IMG/VR virus record: IMGVR_UViG_3300021479_000171
Location: 1-28,826 of that record
DNA from: a virus
Direction: 5' to 3' (one strand)
DNA: 28,826 nucleotides
In this document: in pieces, positions 22,439 through 28,826 of the stretch
How the letters are laid out: the number at the start of each line of letters is the position of its first letter
Numbering within the stretch: position 1 is the first letter of the stretch
Translations under genes and position numbers: made by a program
Notes under the pieces: generated by a model
Database searches by the model: none
What the model was told of the DNA's origin: nothing
The model's input: only the letters and a program-made list of their open reading frames with translations

Positions 22439-23160
22439 TGCCCACTCCCTGCTCTGTCTCCGGCACTCTTCAGACTTTGACTTCGGGAAAGATCGCACAA
22501 GGCAAGATAATCTTCCAGCTCACGAACATTGGCACGGGCAATCCCATAGGCGTTTCCGGCACAAGCATCATTCCTGCTCTCACCTACACGGCGATGACCG
22601 CGCAAGATGGGACATTCATACTGCCGTTATGGGGCAACGATAACATCACGCCATCGAACACGCTTTACGCCGTGACGTTCAGGGACTTCCAGGGGAACGA
22701 GATTGGGCCTGTTCAATATAGCATCGTTGGCACAAGCGCGAACCTCAATACACTAGCGGCGACAGGCACAGTTCTTCCGCCAGTCATCGCCACTCAACTT
22801 CCGGCAATCGTGGCAAGTGCGACTGTGCTGGGGCAAAATGCCAGCATTGGAACGACGACACTATATGCCGTCCCATCGACCGGAGCGGGGATTTACCGTG
22901 CTACGGTCTATCTTTTTACCACCACGGCGGGAAGCGCGGGCACTGTTTCTTCTGCCATTGGGTATAACAACGGGCCTTCCGGCCCGGTAACTATAAATTC
23001 AGGAAGTGCGAATCTGGCGAGTTTGGGAAGTGATTGTTCGCCAATAACAAATTCCTTTCTATTTTTCAGCGCAGCAAGTCAGAATATCACTTACGCCACC
23101 ACGAATACGGGCTCTACTGGACTGTACGCATTGCGGGTAAGATTGGAGTACCTGGGATGA
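22438..23160 (+). CDS. Tail fibre protein, two beta domains
   Basis: A 240-residue protein with an N-terminal beta-sandwich (CSVSGTLQTLTSGKIAQGKI, then PLWGNDNITPSNTLYAVTF) that resembles carbohydrate-binding-like or carboxypeptidase-regulatory folds. A C-terminal beta domain (from TTTLYAVPSTGAGIYRATVY to ALRVRLEYLG) matches, strand by strand, the separate protein at 25537. No signal peptide. It is placed between the FN3-like protein and the beta-helix spike, so a receptor-binding or fibre role is likely. Confidence 0.6.
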   Translation: MPTPCSVSGTLQTLTSGKIAQGKIIFQLTNIGTGNPIGVSGTSIIPALTYTAMTAQDGTFILPLWGNDNITPSNTLYAVTFRDFQGNEIGPVQYSIVGTSANLNTLAATGTVLPPVIATQLPAIVASATVLGQNASIGTTTLYAVPSTGAGIYRATVYLFTTTAGSAGTVSSAIGYNNGPSGPVTINSGSANLASLGSDCSPITNSFLFFSAASQNITYATTNTGSTGLYALRVRLEYLG

Positions 23161-25523
23161 GAAGAATATTATTTGCATTGCTGATGATTTTGGCTTGGGC
23201 TGGCTACGCCGAAGCGCAGGGCACCATTTTTAATCTCAGCCCCCCTGCTCCCAACGCCCAACTCCGCGTCTGTCCTTCGCCGGACAACGGCTATCCCTGC
23301 CCCGTCACGGCAGCTATCTTCTCCGATGTCGGGCTAACACAATCTATCCCTCAACCAGTTCAGCTTGGCCCTTCCGGTTTCGCCACGTTCTACATCGCAG
23401 CGGGCACATATGTCATCCAGCTATCAGGGCCGGGCTACAACAGCAGCAATCGGCAGACGGTTTCCATAGGCGCAAGCGGCGGCTCTTCCTTCCCCGTCAC
23501 CACGCCAGTAACGGTGAATAGCGGAGGGTCGATTACAGCGATAGGAACAGGGACGATTATCGCGACGAATGGCCTCACTCCCGTCTCTTCGCTGCCTGCT
23601 ACATGCACACCGGGAACGACGGCTCCGGTAAGTCTGAACATCAATGGCGTTGGCTACGGTGTTTTTTATTGCGCCGCGCCGAACATCTGGATTCCAGATA
23701 ACGCACAGCAAAGCATCTCCCCTTACGCTTACGGGGCTATTGGGCACGTTCGCTTCACTTACAACGCAGCTTGGACAACAGGAACCTCTACGGCCACTTG
23801 CTCGAATGGGGAGTGTAATTTTCAGTGTCCCGGTGGGACTTACCCCTGCACCAACGTTACGTCCGGCTGCCCTTCACTTACTTGCGATGCCGGAAAAATC
23901 GTGAAGGGCGCATCAATGACGCAGGGAGTTCAGACGGCTGCAATGACCGGAACGGTGTCACTCCCTCAAGGGACGATCACCCAAGTTACGAACTCCACAA
24001 CTATCGTCGTTTCCACGACAACGACAGCGACATGCCCAACGGGAAGCCTAACCGTTTGCGCTCTCTCATGGGGCATTCAGGACGACACGACGGCGATCAA
24101 CGCAGCAAGAGACGCAGCATGGGGGAACGGCAATCGCTGCATAACATACGAGTTACCTACCGATAATTTCTATTTCAGTGGCCCGATTTTCAATGCACCA
24201 GCAACACTACTTACTGGAAATCCGTGCTCGACAGCAAGCGGAACAGCGGGAACGGGTTCCGACCTTACGGCTAGCGGCCCGAAATTGAAAGGTTCTGGTT
24301 CGGGAACAACCGTCCTAATCCCGCTTTCCTCTTGGAATTTCGCAGGTTGTACGTTTGGGACGGGCTCGCAGGCTTGCAATGGAACGATGCCGAATCTTCA
24401 AGCGCATGATTTTGCCATCAATGGTCTCGGGGATGTCGTAGGCGGAACTCATGCCGTAACGCTGTGGGAAGATTTTGGTAGCAATAGTGGAAACGCCTGC
24501 GCCGGTGGCACGACAATGCAGGACGTAAACCTTACGAATTGGGGGTTGACATCGGCAACCACGATTGGCTACCGCTTTGGAGCAAATTCCTGCAATGACG
24601 CAATGATTAAAAATATTAACGTCGAAATGTTCGGCTCCCAGACATGCAGGGCCACACTTGGCGGGAATGCCTTCACCGCTTACGACCTCCTTTGTTTTGG
24701 AGCAGGCGCTAACCTGTTTTTGTTTGATGCCCCGACTAGCGCTGGAGCGCAGCTTAACACCTATGGTAGCCAGTTTACATGCACGCTCGCTGCCGGGAAT
24801 GTTCTCGTGCAAGGGCCAGCCAGCGGCAATATTCCTAAGTGGAACTCCAACGGCGATTTCATCCAAAGTTTCACTGGCTGCCCGCTACAGACCTTCGGCA
24901 TCACCGCGCAAATCATGCAGATGGATTTCAACGAGGCCAATATAACACTGGCCTCTGGTACGCCCTCTGGAAGCAATTTGATCCGCGCCAACAATCTTGG
25001 AGGGGTTTTTCATTTCAAAAACTCTATCGTAAATGCGACCGGGGCAAACAACCAACTTTTCACATCAGGTGCGACCGATAAAATCTTCGACGATGGCGGC
25101 AACACCTTCACTAATGGAACGGTAGCGAACACCATCACAGCAGGGACGTACTTCGGCTCAAACTCTGTTACCGGAACGGCGGTCACGGCGGCGAAGCTCG
25201 TCCTTAGCGCCGGCTGGGGAGCATCGGCGGCATGGACGGCCCTTAGCGGAAACACGCGGCTCATTCAAGGAACCATTACCAACACTGGAGCAGGACAAGC
25301 GGCAAACCCCACGATTACCTATACTTTCCCAACTCCATTCGTTGATGTATCGAGCGTGGTGTGTTCGGCTATAGAAGTTGGTGGAAACCAGCCGCTCATT
25401 ACGGATAATCAAAGTATTTTGACTCCTAGTTCTTTGACGACTACCGGCGTAGTTTTTACCTATAATGGGACACCGACAGTCAACGACACTGAAGTCATTC
25501 AAATCAGTTGTGATAGCAAATAA
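23157..25523 (+). CDS. Beta-helix tail spike with a signal peptide
   Basis: A 788-residue protein. The ATG at 23157 (overlapping the previous stop, with GGAG nine bases upstream) is preferred over an in-frame ATG at 23034 lying inside the previous gene. It exposes a textbook Sec signal peptide (MRRILFALLMILAWAGYAEA, then Q). Next come a beta-sandwich (residues ~22-95), a Cys-rich stretch (~215-250), and a pectate-lyase-like beta-helix that begins at DDTTAINAARDAAWG (~residue 308). A C-terminal beta domain follows (LSAGWGASAAWTALSGNTRL ... TEVIQISCDSK). More than twenty cysteines suggest disulphides and an extracellular setting. Likely a polysaccharide-binding or -degrading spike; catalysis cannot be read from sequence. 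Confidence 0.7.
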   Translation: MRRILFALLMILAWAGYAEAQGTIFNLSPPAPNAQLRVCPSPDNGYPCPVTAAIFSDVGLTQSIPQPVQLGPSGFATFYIAAGTYVIQLSGPGYNSSNRQTVSIGASGGSSFPVTTPVTVNSGGSITAIGTGTIIATNGLTPVSSLPATCTPGTTAPVSLNINGVGYGVFYCAAPNIWIPDNAQQSISPYAYGAIGHVRFTYNAAWTTGTSTATCSNGECNFQCPGGTYPCTNVTSGCPSLTCDAGKIVKGASMTQGVQTAAMTGTVSLPQGTITQVTNSTTIVVSTTTTATCPTGSLTVCALSWGIQDDTTAINAARDAAWGNGNRCITYELPTDNFYFSGPIFNAPATLLTGNPCSTASGTAGTGSDLTASGPKLKGSGSGTTVLIPLSSWNFAGCTFGTGSQACNGTMPNLQAHDFAINGLGDVVGGTHAVTLWEDFGSNSGNACAGGTTMQDVNLTNWGLTSATTIGYRFGANSCNDAMIKNINVEMFGSQTCRATLGGNAFTAYDLLCFGAGANLFLFDAPTSAGAQLNTYGSQFTCTLAAGNVLVQGPASGNIPKWNSNGDFIQSFTGCPLQTFGITAQIMQMDFNEANITLASGTPSGSNLIRANNLGGVFHFKNSIVNATGANNQLFTSGATDKIFDDGGNTFTNGTVANTITAGTYFGSNSVTGTAVTAAKLVLSAGWGASAAWTALSGNTRLIQGTITNTGAGQAANPTITYTFPTPFVDVSSVVCSAIEVGGNQPLITDNQSILTPSSLTTTGVVFTYNGTPTVNDTEVIQISCDSK

Positions 25524-25536
25524 AAAAGGAGAAGAT

Positions 25537-25893
25537 ATGAAAGCTGAAGTCCCAACCATTGTAGCTTCAATCCAGTCTCTAAATCAGACTGGAGCGTTTA
25601 GTGCCACCTTGTTTACGCCTAGTAGTTCTGGCCTATTCAGGATATCGGAATATCTTGAAGCCTCGCCAGCAACTCCTTTCACAGTGCCTGTTATGTACAC
25701 AGATGATTTGGGTTCTCAGACCGTTGGAGGTTCGGGGCAATTCCAATCGGTAGACCCAATTAACAATGTGGCTGCGGCGGGTTTTTCCGTTCTAGTTCGG
25801 GTAAAAGCCGGACAGCCCATCACCTCAGCAACAGGAGGGCCTCCAGCAGGCGTTACTTACAATGTTTATTACGTCGTTGAGGATATGAATTGA
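25537..25893 (+). CDS. Small jelly-roll-like fibre protein
   Basis: A 118-residue beta-rich protein with an excellent ribosome site (AAAGGAGA, 25526-25533). Its strands (FSATLFTPSSSGLFRISEYL, TPFTVPVMYTDDLGSQTVGG, FSVLVRVKAGQPITSATGG, VTYNVYYVVEDMN) correspond to the C-terminal domain of the fibre protein at 22438: 'G-(L/I)-(F/Y)-R ... Y-L', 'Y-x-D/N' and a closing strand. A stand-alone version of that domain, perhaps a tip or capping protein. No signal peptide. Confidence 0.6.
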   Translation: MKAEVPTIVASIQSLNQTGAFSATLFTPSSSGLFRISEYLEASPATPFTVPVMYTDDLGSQTVGGSGQFQSVDPINNVAAAGFSVLVRVKAGQPITSATGGPPAGVTYNVYYVVEDMN

Positions 25894-25931
25894 TATCTCG
25901 AATCTACGGTGTTTAATGTGACGGTGGAATC

Positions 25932-26345
25932 GTGAGGCTTGCCCTTCTCTTCCTTCTCTTGCCGGGGCTGGCGGTGGCGGGGCCGCGTAAGGTCGTGCTC
26001 CACGTCCTGACCGACTTCGTGCTTCCGGCGGGCAGTTCCGTTGCCGCCACGCACTACATTCACACTTGCCGCCAGCAGTTCGGCATCGGAGGCCATTGCC
26101 CGGATGGAGGCTACGGAGAATTCAAGGCCCGCGAAAGTATCCGCTTTGGCTTCTCGGTCGGCATGGGGCAGCTTTCGCACTATTGGCGCAAGAGCGAGGA
26201 TGACAGGTTCCATTGGGATTGGCTCTTGCCGACAGCCGGAGCAACAACATGGAACACAGTGACGGCGATTCAGGCAGCGACACATGGAGGTAAAGTTGAG
26301 AAAGACCCTAGTAATTTTCGTTCTCTGCTGCGCTATAAGCCTTAA
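25932..26345 (+). CDS. Exported protein of unknown function
   Basis: A 137-residue protein starting at GTG 25932. It has a short, strongly hydrophobic leader (MRLALLFLLLPGLAVAG, cleavage probably after AVA). The mature part (VLHVLTDFVLPAGSSVAATH, then YIHTCRQQFGIGGHC) has two Cys that could form a disulphide. It shares a sparse pattern with the exported protein at 1739-2263 (TCR; G-x-G-x-LS; R; LP; HGG), so the two may be distant paralogues. The ribosome site is poor (GGTGGAA). Its last 50 bases overlap the next gene. Function unknown. Confidence 0.55.
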   Translation: MRLALLFLLLPGLAVAGPRKVVLHVLTDFVLPAGSSVAATHYIHTCRQQFGIGGHCPDGGYGEFKARESIRFGFSVGMGQLSHYWRKSEDDRFHWDWLLPTAGATTWNTVTAIQAATHGGKVEKDPSNFRSLLRYKP

Positions 26346-27021
26346 CGCGCAGGCTCCATCGCTTGCGGTCTACCCCGATGTGACGACCTCACAGACCAAC
26401 GCTTCGATTGCGCTGCTCAGCTACAAATCCACGATAGAGAACAACATCGCCACCGTATTTCAGCTTCAGCAGAACGATGCAGGTGCTATTGCCGCGCTCA
26501 AGACACAACTCGCTAGTGACGAAGCGACTATCTCGACTCTCCAATCCCAGGCTACGGGCTTCGCTTCACAAATCACAACGATGCAGGCTCAAATCGCGGC
26601 GCTCCAGCAAGGCACTCTCCCGCCCGTCGCCGTCATCGTGCATGTGGAAGCCTCAACCGCTATCGCTGCCGTCCCAGCGATGCAGACGGAAAACACGACC
26701 GATTCCGGCTCCGTGCTCGATGTTGGTTTCATCCAGAACGGCCAGACCTACGACTATTCGGTTTCGGTGCCGGCAGCAGGGAACTATGCACTAACCGTTC
26801 GTTCTTCTTCGGGCGCTCATGGCGGCACACTCACGATTCAGCAGGGAGGCACCATGCTGGGCGTTGTCTCTATCCCCGCGACAGGCGGCTGGCAGACGTG
26901 GCAAACGGTAGCAGGGCCGATTCTCGCTCTTCCAGCAGGGCCAGTGACGCTGCATTTTGTTTGCTCAGGAACGGCAGGGTATCTGTTCAATCTGCATTGG
27001 CTGGAGCTGACCAAACAGTAA
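26296..27021 (+). CDS. Exported coiled-coil protein with CBM6-like domain
   Basis: A 241-residue protein. TTG 26296 is chosen over ATG 26284 because GGAGG (26286-26290) is correctly spaced for it and the leader is then a clean signal peptide (MRKTLVIFVLCCAISLNAQA). Residues ~30-105 form a coiled coil (IAALKTQLASDEATISTLQS, QITTMQAQIAALQQG). The C-terminal ~125 residues have a family 6-type carbohydrate-binding module pattern: VEAST, NTTDSGSVLDVGFIQNGQTY, YSVSVPAAGNYALTVRSSS, GGWQTWQTV and LPAGPVTLHFVC. It may bind cell-surface glycans, either outside the producing cell or on the virion. Its stop overlaps the next ATG. Confidence 0.72.
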   Translation: MRKTLVIFVLCCAISLNAQAPSLAVYPDVTTSQTNASIALLSYKSTIENNIATVFQLQQNDAGAIAALKTQLASDEATISTLQSQATGFASQITTMQAQIAALQQGTLPPVAVIVHVEASTAIAAVPAMQTENTTDSGSVLDVGFIQNGQTYDYSVSVPAAGNYALTVRSSSGAHGGTLTIQQGGTMLGVVSIPATGGWQTWQTVAGPILALPAGPVTLHFVCSGTAGYLFNLHWLELTKQ

Positions 27022-27146
27022 TGGATATTGTGATACCAGACTCCCACAGATTAACCAAGCTGGAGATTAAACTCCTGCATGTGATTCAATTGCTCTTGCG
27101 GGAACGGGCGCACCTTTTAAGGGTGCGGCCTAAGAGGGGGAAATGA
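27021..27146 (+). CDS. Small basic helical protein
   Basis: A 41-residue protein (MDIVIPDSHRLTKLEIKLLH, then an Arg/Leu-rich helix ending VRPKRGK). It starts within the previous stop and ends inside the start of the next gene (ATGA, 27143-27146). No family recognised; tight coupling supports expression. Confidence 0.5.
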   Translation: MDIVIPDSHRLTKLEIKLLHVIQLLLRERAHLLRVRPKRGK

Positions 27147-27592
27147 CCGGGGAGGAGCACAATACCGCCATACTGGAAAAGATTTTGAACCTCCGCACGC
27201 TTATGGATGAGCGGGACAGGCGCTACGAGGAGCGGTTTCGCGCGACAGACGAAAAGACAAGTCTCGCTCTCACGTCCAGCAAGGAAGCCGTGGCCAAAGC
27301 CGAAACAGCCACAGAGAAGCGGTTCGATAGCGTGAACGAGTTCAGGAAAACTCTCGCTGACCAGGCTTCTGGTTTCATGCCGCGACAGGAGTATATGTCC
27401 AATCATCAAGCGGTAATCGACAAAATCGACACCATAAAAGAAGGGTTTAACAAGGAAATCACTGACTTGCGGGAATCGCGCAGCCAAAGTGCGGGGAAAA
27501 GCGCGGGATTCAATGCTTCGTGGGCTGTTGCCATCAGTCTCGCATTTTTGGGCATCGCTGTAATTGGTTTGCTTCTGAGGATGAAGCCGTGA
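27143..27592 (+). CDS. Coiled-coil protein with C-terminal membrane anchor
   Basis: A 149-residue protein with long charged helices (DERDRRYEERFRATDEKTSL, SSKEAVAKAETATEKRFDSV, NEFRKTLADQASGFMPRQEY) and one membrane segment near the C-terminus (WAVAISLAFLGIAVIGLLLR). The 'RYE-x-RF-x-A ... A-E-K-RF-x-SVNEFR-x-x-LADQ' pattern is one I associate with proteins next to holin and endolysin genes in many phages. A tail-anchored lysis accessory is likely, but not proven. It overlaps both neighbours. Confidence 0.65.
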   Translation: MTGEEHNTAILEKILNLRTLMDERDRRYEERFRATDEKTSLALTSSKEAVAKAETATEKRFDSVNEFRKTLADQASGFMPRQEYMSNHQAVIDKIDTIKEGFNKEITDLRESRSQSAGKSAGFNASWAVAISLAFLGIAVIGLLLRMKP

Positions 27593-27753
27593 AGTGCGAG
27601 AAGTGCGGAAAAGAGATTCCTCCCCATGAAGAGAAAATGGTGGAGATAAACGGCTCAACTCATGTTAAGTTTCCTTATTGCGCGGGTTGTGCGGAGAAAA
27701 TCAGGGAACAGATGGACAGCTATCCCAAATTCGAACAGAAAAGGACAAAATGA
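27589..27753 (+). CDS. Small zinc-ribbon protein
   Basis: A 54-residue protein starting with GTG at 27589, inside the previous stop. Cys3 and Cys6 (MKCEKCGKEIPP) with Cys31 and Cys34 (YCAGCAEKIRE) form a treble-clef/zinc-ribbon pair. No further function can be read. Its stop overlaps the next start (ATGA, 27750-27753). Confidence 0.6.
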   Translation: MKCEKCGKEIPPHEEKMVEINGSTHVKFPYCAGCAEKIREQMDSYPKFEQKRTK

Positions 27754-28052
27754 GCACAATCTGGGCTTACATCTCCGCGCATCAAGCCACATCAACTCTC
27801 GTAGGCTACATGGTGTTCAGCAACTTCGTGGGCTCCATGCCGTCGCCGCAGGCCAATTCCAGTGCTGGGTATAAGTGGCTATTCGCATTTTTAAACGCGA
27901 TGGCTTCCAATATCACTCGTGCCATCAGCCAGAAGATTGAGCAAAGTCCAAACTTTCAATCGGCAGTTAACATTCAGACGGCTCAAGCGGGCCTTCCACC
28001 GATTACTGTTCAACCTGTCATCTTAAAGACAGACACGCCGCCCAAGCCATGA
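27750..28052 (+). CDS. Holin-region phage protein
   Basis: A 100-residue protein. The core (VGYMVFSNFVGSMPSPQANS, then AGYKWLFAFLNAMASNITRA) has the 'F-x-x-x-S-x-MP-(S/T)-P ... Y-x-x-x-F-x-F-LN-x-x-A-x-N-x-x-RA' pattern common to small phage proteins beside holin genes. Two moderately hydrophobic segments suggest membrane association. The C-terminus is Pro-rich. Function not demonstrated for the family as far as I know. Confidence 0.65.
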   Translation: MSTIWAYISAHQATSTLVGYMVFSNFVGSMPSPQANSSAGYKWLFAFLNAMASNITRAISQKIEQSPNFQSAVNIQTAQAGLPPITVQPVILKTDTPPKP

Positions 28053-28064
28053 AAGGATGAATCC

Positions 28065-28229
28065 ATGATTATCTATCTCAGCTTATTGGTCGCGCTCGTC
28101 GGTGTGCTCATGTATGCCCTAAGCGCCAATCCCAAACTCCAGGAAATCGGGCGTATCAGCTACTTCGCCGGGCTACTGGCCTTCCTGATTGAAGTCGCCG
28201 GAGGTCATGCGCTTTCGGTGATTCGATGA
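28065..28229 (+). CDS. Small two-helix membrane protein, holin candidate
   Basis: A 54-residue protein with a ribosome site AAGGA (28053-28057) and two membrane segments: MIIYLSLLVALVGVLMYAL and ISYFAGLLAFLIEVAGG, joined by a short polar turn (SANPKLQEIG). That size and layout fit small phage membrane proteins, often annotated as holins. Holin activity is inferred from position after a lysis-type cluster. Its stop overlaps the next start (ATGA). Confidence 0.65.
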   Translation: MIIYLSLLVALVGVLMYALSANPKLQEIGRISYFAGLLAFLIEVAGGHALSVIR

Positions 28230-28729
28230 GCGAGTGGCGAGAATACCGGGAAATCGAGGAAATTGAGCGGGCGCTCAACCAGACCAATGACCGCCTGAAC
28301 TCCATCGAGGCGGCTCTTGCCGACCAGAGCGCCAAGCTCGACCAGCTTATTGAGGCTTTAATACCAACAGAAGTTCCAGCAACAGGATTCACATTTCAAA
28401 ATACAGGAGATACCATGCCAACTAACTTCACCGTAACACCGGGCCAGCCGTTCCAGGTCACCGCTTCAACCATCCCAACAGGAGGCGCTTTGCAGGCTGG
28501 GGCTATCCCTGTCTGGACTGTGGATGATGCTTCCGTGGTTCTGACGCCGGACGCCACGGGCCTCGTTGTCAACGGAACCACTGTGGCCACGGACACCGCG
28601 CCCAGCTTCAATCTGACCTTGACGGGCATCAACTCGGCGGGGGCGACCATCAGCAACACGCAGAACATGGCGTTTACCGCTGCGCCTCCGGTTCCGGCTA
28701 CCGGGTTTGCGTTCGTTCAGAATTCCTAA
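28226..28729 (+). CDS. Coiled-coil plus Ig-like domain protein
   Basis: A 167-residue protein. Residues 1-46 are a coiled coil (REIEEIERALNQTNDRLNSI, DQSAKLDQLIEALIP). Residues 63-155 form a bacterial Ig-like domain (TNFTVTPGQPFQVTAST, VWTVDDASVVLTPDATGL, FNLTLTGINSAGATIS). The phrase VPATGF occurs at both ends of the domain (residues 50-55 and 156-161). A second in-frame ATG at 28414 has its own ribosome site (AGGAG), which would yield the Ig domain alone. A decoration or surface-adhesion protein is plausible. Confidence 0.65.
   Translation: MSEWREYREIEEIERALNQTNDRLNSIEAALADQSAKLDQLIEALIPTEVPATGFTFQNTGDTMPTNFTVTPGQPFQVTASTIPTGGALQAGAIPVWTVDDASVVLTPDATGLVVNGTTVATDTAPSFNLTLTGINSAGATISNTQNMAFTAAPPVPATGFAFVQNS
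28414..28729 (+). CDS. Possible internal start: Ig-like domain alone
   Basis: Within the previous gene, AGGAG (28403-28407) lies six bases before an in-frame ATG at 28414. Initiation here would give a 104-residue protein (MPTNFTVTPGQPFQVTASTI and onward) consisting only of the Ig-like domain, without the coiled coil. It could supply extra domains for mixed oligomers. The ribosome site may also be a chance match in coding DNA. Confidence 0.35.
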
Positions 28730-28806
28730 GGCTTCCGGGCACGGTTGAGCAGGTACACGAGCAGGATTAGCAATAGTCCTGCTCCGCCTGCTAGTACCCA
28801 TTCCAT
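28726..28806 (-). CDS. Possible 26-residue membrane microprotein
   Basis: On the minus strand a short frame encodes MEWVLAGGAGLLLILLVYLL followed by NRARKP: one membrane helix with a positively charged end. It converges on the last rightward gene and overlaps its stop. The ribosome site is weak. The same DNA forms a long hairpin, so the frame could be accidental. Confidence 0.3.
   Translation of the reverse strand: MEWVLAGGAGLLLILLVYLLNRARKP
28748..28792. terminator. Large hairpin at the end of the rightward operon
   Basis: GAGCAGGA (28759-28766) pairs with TCCTGCTC (28777-28784) around a ten-base loop. An outer pair AGCAGG (28748-28753) with CCTGCT (28787-28792) extends the stem across a small internal loop. 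It begins 19 bases after the last rightward stop codon, where an operon end is expected. No T-run follows on either strand, so it may be a factor-assisted terminator or an mRNA-stabilising 3' end. Confidence 0.45.
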
Positions 28807-28826
28807 TTAGTCGCTCGCCAGCGCGT

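Noticed and set aside
23034-23156. Upstream ATG for the spike gene
   Set aside because: It would overlap the previous gene by 127 bases and hide a textbook signal peptide; the ATG at 23157 has a ribosome site and the usual stop/start overlap.
27086-27658. 190-residue leftward frame over the lysis-type cluster
   Set aside because: Antisense to three tightly coupled + strand genes with good motifs, and no ribosome site.
1-28826. tRNA genes, CRISPR arrays, insertion sequences, integrase or attachment sites
   Set aside because: None was seen by reading the sequence; a dedicated tRNA or repeat scan could still find a weak case.

Overview
The window is a late-gene segment of a tailed bacteriophage, most probably with podovirus (short-tail) morphology. 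Almost every gene lies on the + strand, most are joined by ATGA or TGATG stop/start overlaps, and they follow the classic order: terminase, portal, scaffold, major capsid protein, small head proteins, head-tail adaptor, tail nozzle, internal/ejection proteins, receptor-binding proteins, lysis-type membrane proteins. No tail sheath, tube or tape-measure gene is visible, which together with three long Gln/Ala-rich ejection-type proteins argues for a short-tailed phage. Host signals are indirect: Sec-type signal peptides, a CBM6-like module and secreted-style beta-sandwich domains resemble proteins common in soil Acidobacteriota (Terriglobia). That host assignment is an inference with modest confidence. 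No integrase, tRNA, CRISPR array, polymerase or recognisable endolysin is present, so the early region and the endolysin must lie outside.

Layout. 1-470: the 5' part of a leftward gene of unknown function, and a divergent promoter region. 470-2451: a putative small terminase, a structured intergenic gap (repeat, palindrome, hairpin with T-run), then a ribbon-helix-helix/zinc-ribbon regulator whose start codon abuts a perfect palindrome, and three small coupled genes. 2427-8048: large terminase, several tiny head-region genes (some with Cys motifs) and a portal carrying a zinc ribbon. 8049-13030: a promoter with a second, related palindrome, a scaffold candidate, the major capsid protein and a run of small head genes. 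13037-16632: head-tail adaptor and tail nozzle, which share a beta module. 16634-21375: Pro/Gly-rich protein, acyl carrier protein (ACP), GNAT acyltransferase and three ejection-type proteins. 21372-27021: a histidine-phosphatase-fold protein with lost catalytic residues, fibre proteins, a Cys-rich beta-helix spike with a signal peptide, a jelly-roll-like protein, a second exported protein and an exported coiled-coil/CBM6 protein. 27021-28826: small membrane and zinc-ribbon proteins typical of lysis regions, an Ig-like protein, and a strong hairpin overlapping a possible leftward microprotein.

Most unusual points: (1) an ACP translationally coupled to a GNAT enzyme inside the tail/ejection operon, suggesting acyl-ACP-dependent modification of a virion, host or small-molecule target; (2) at least four phage proteins with Sec-type leaders, including a spike with more than twenty cysteines; (3) a degenerate histidine phosphatase; (4) a putative regulator/operator circuit linking the regulator promoter and the scaffold/capsid promoter. 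All functional statements come from reading the sequence without database searches.
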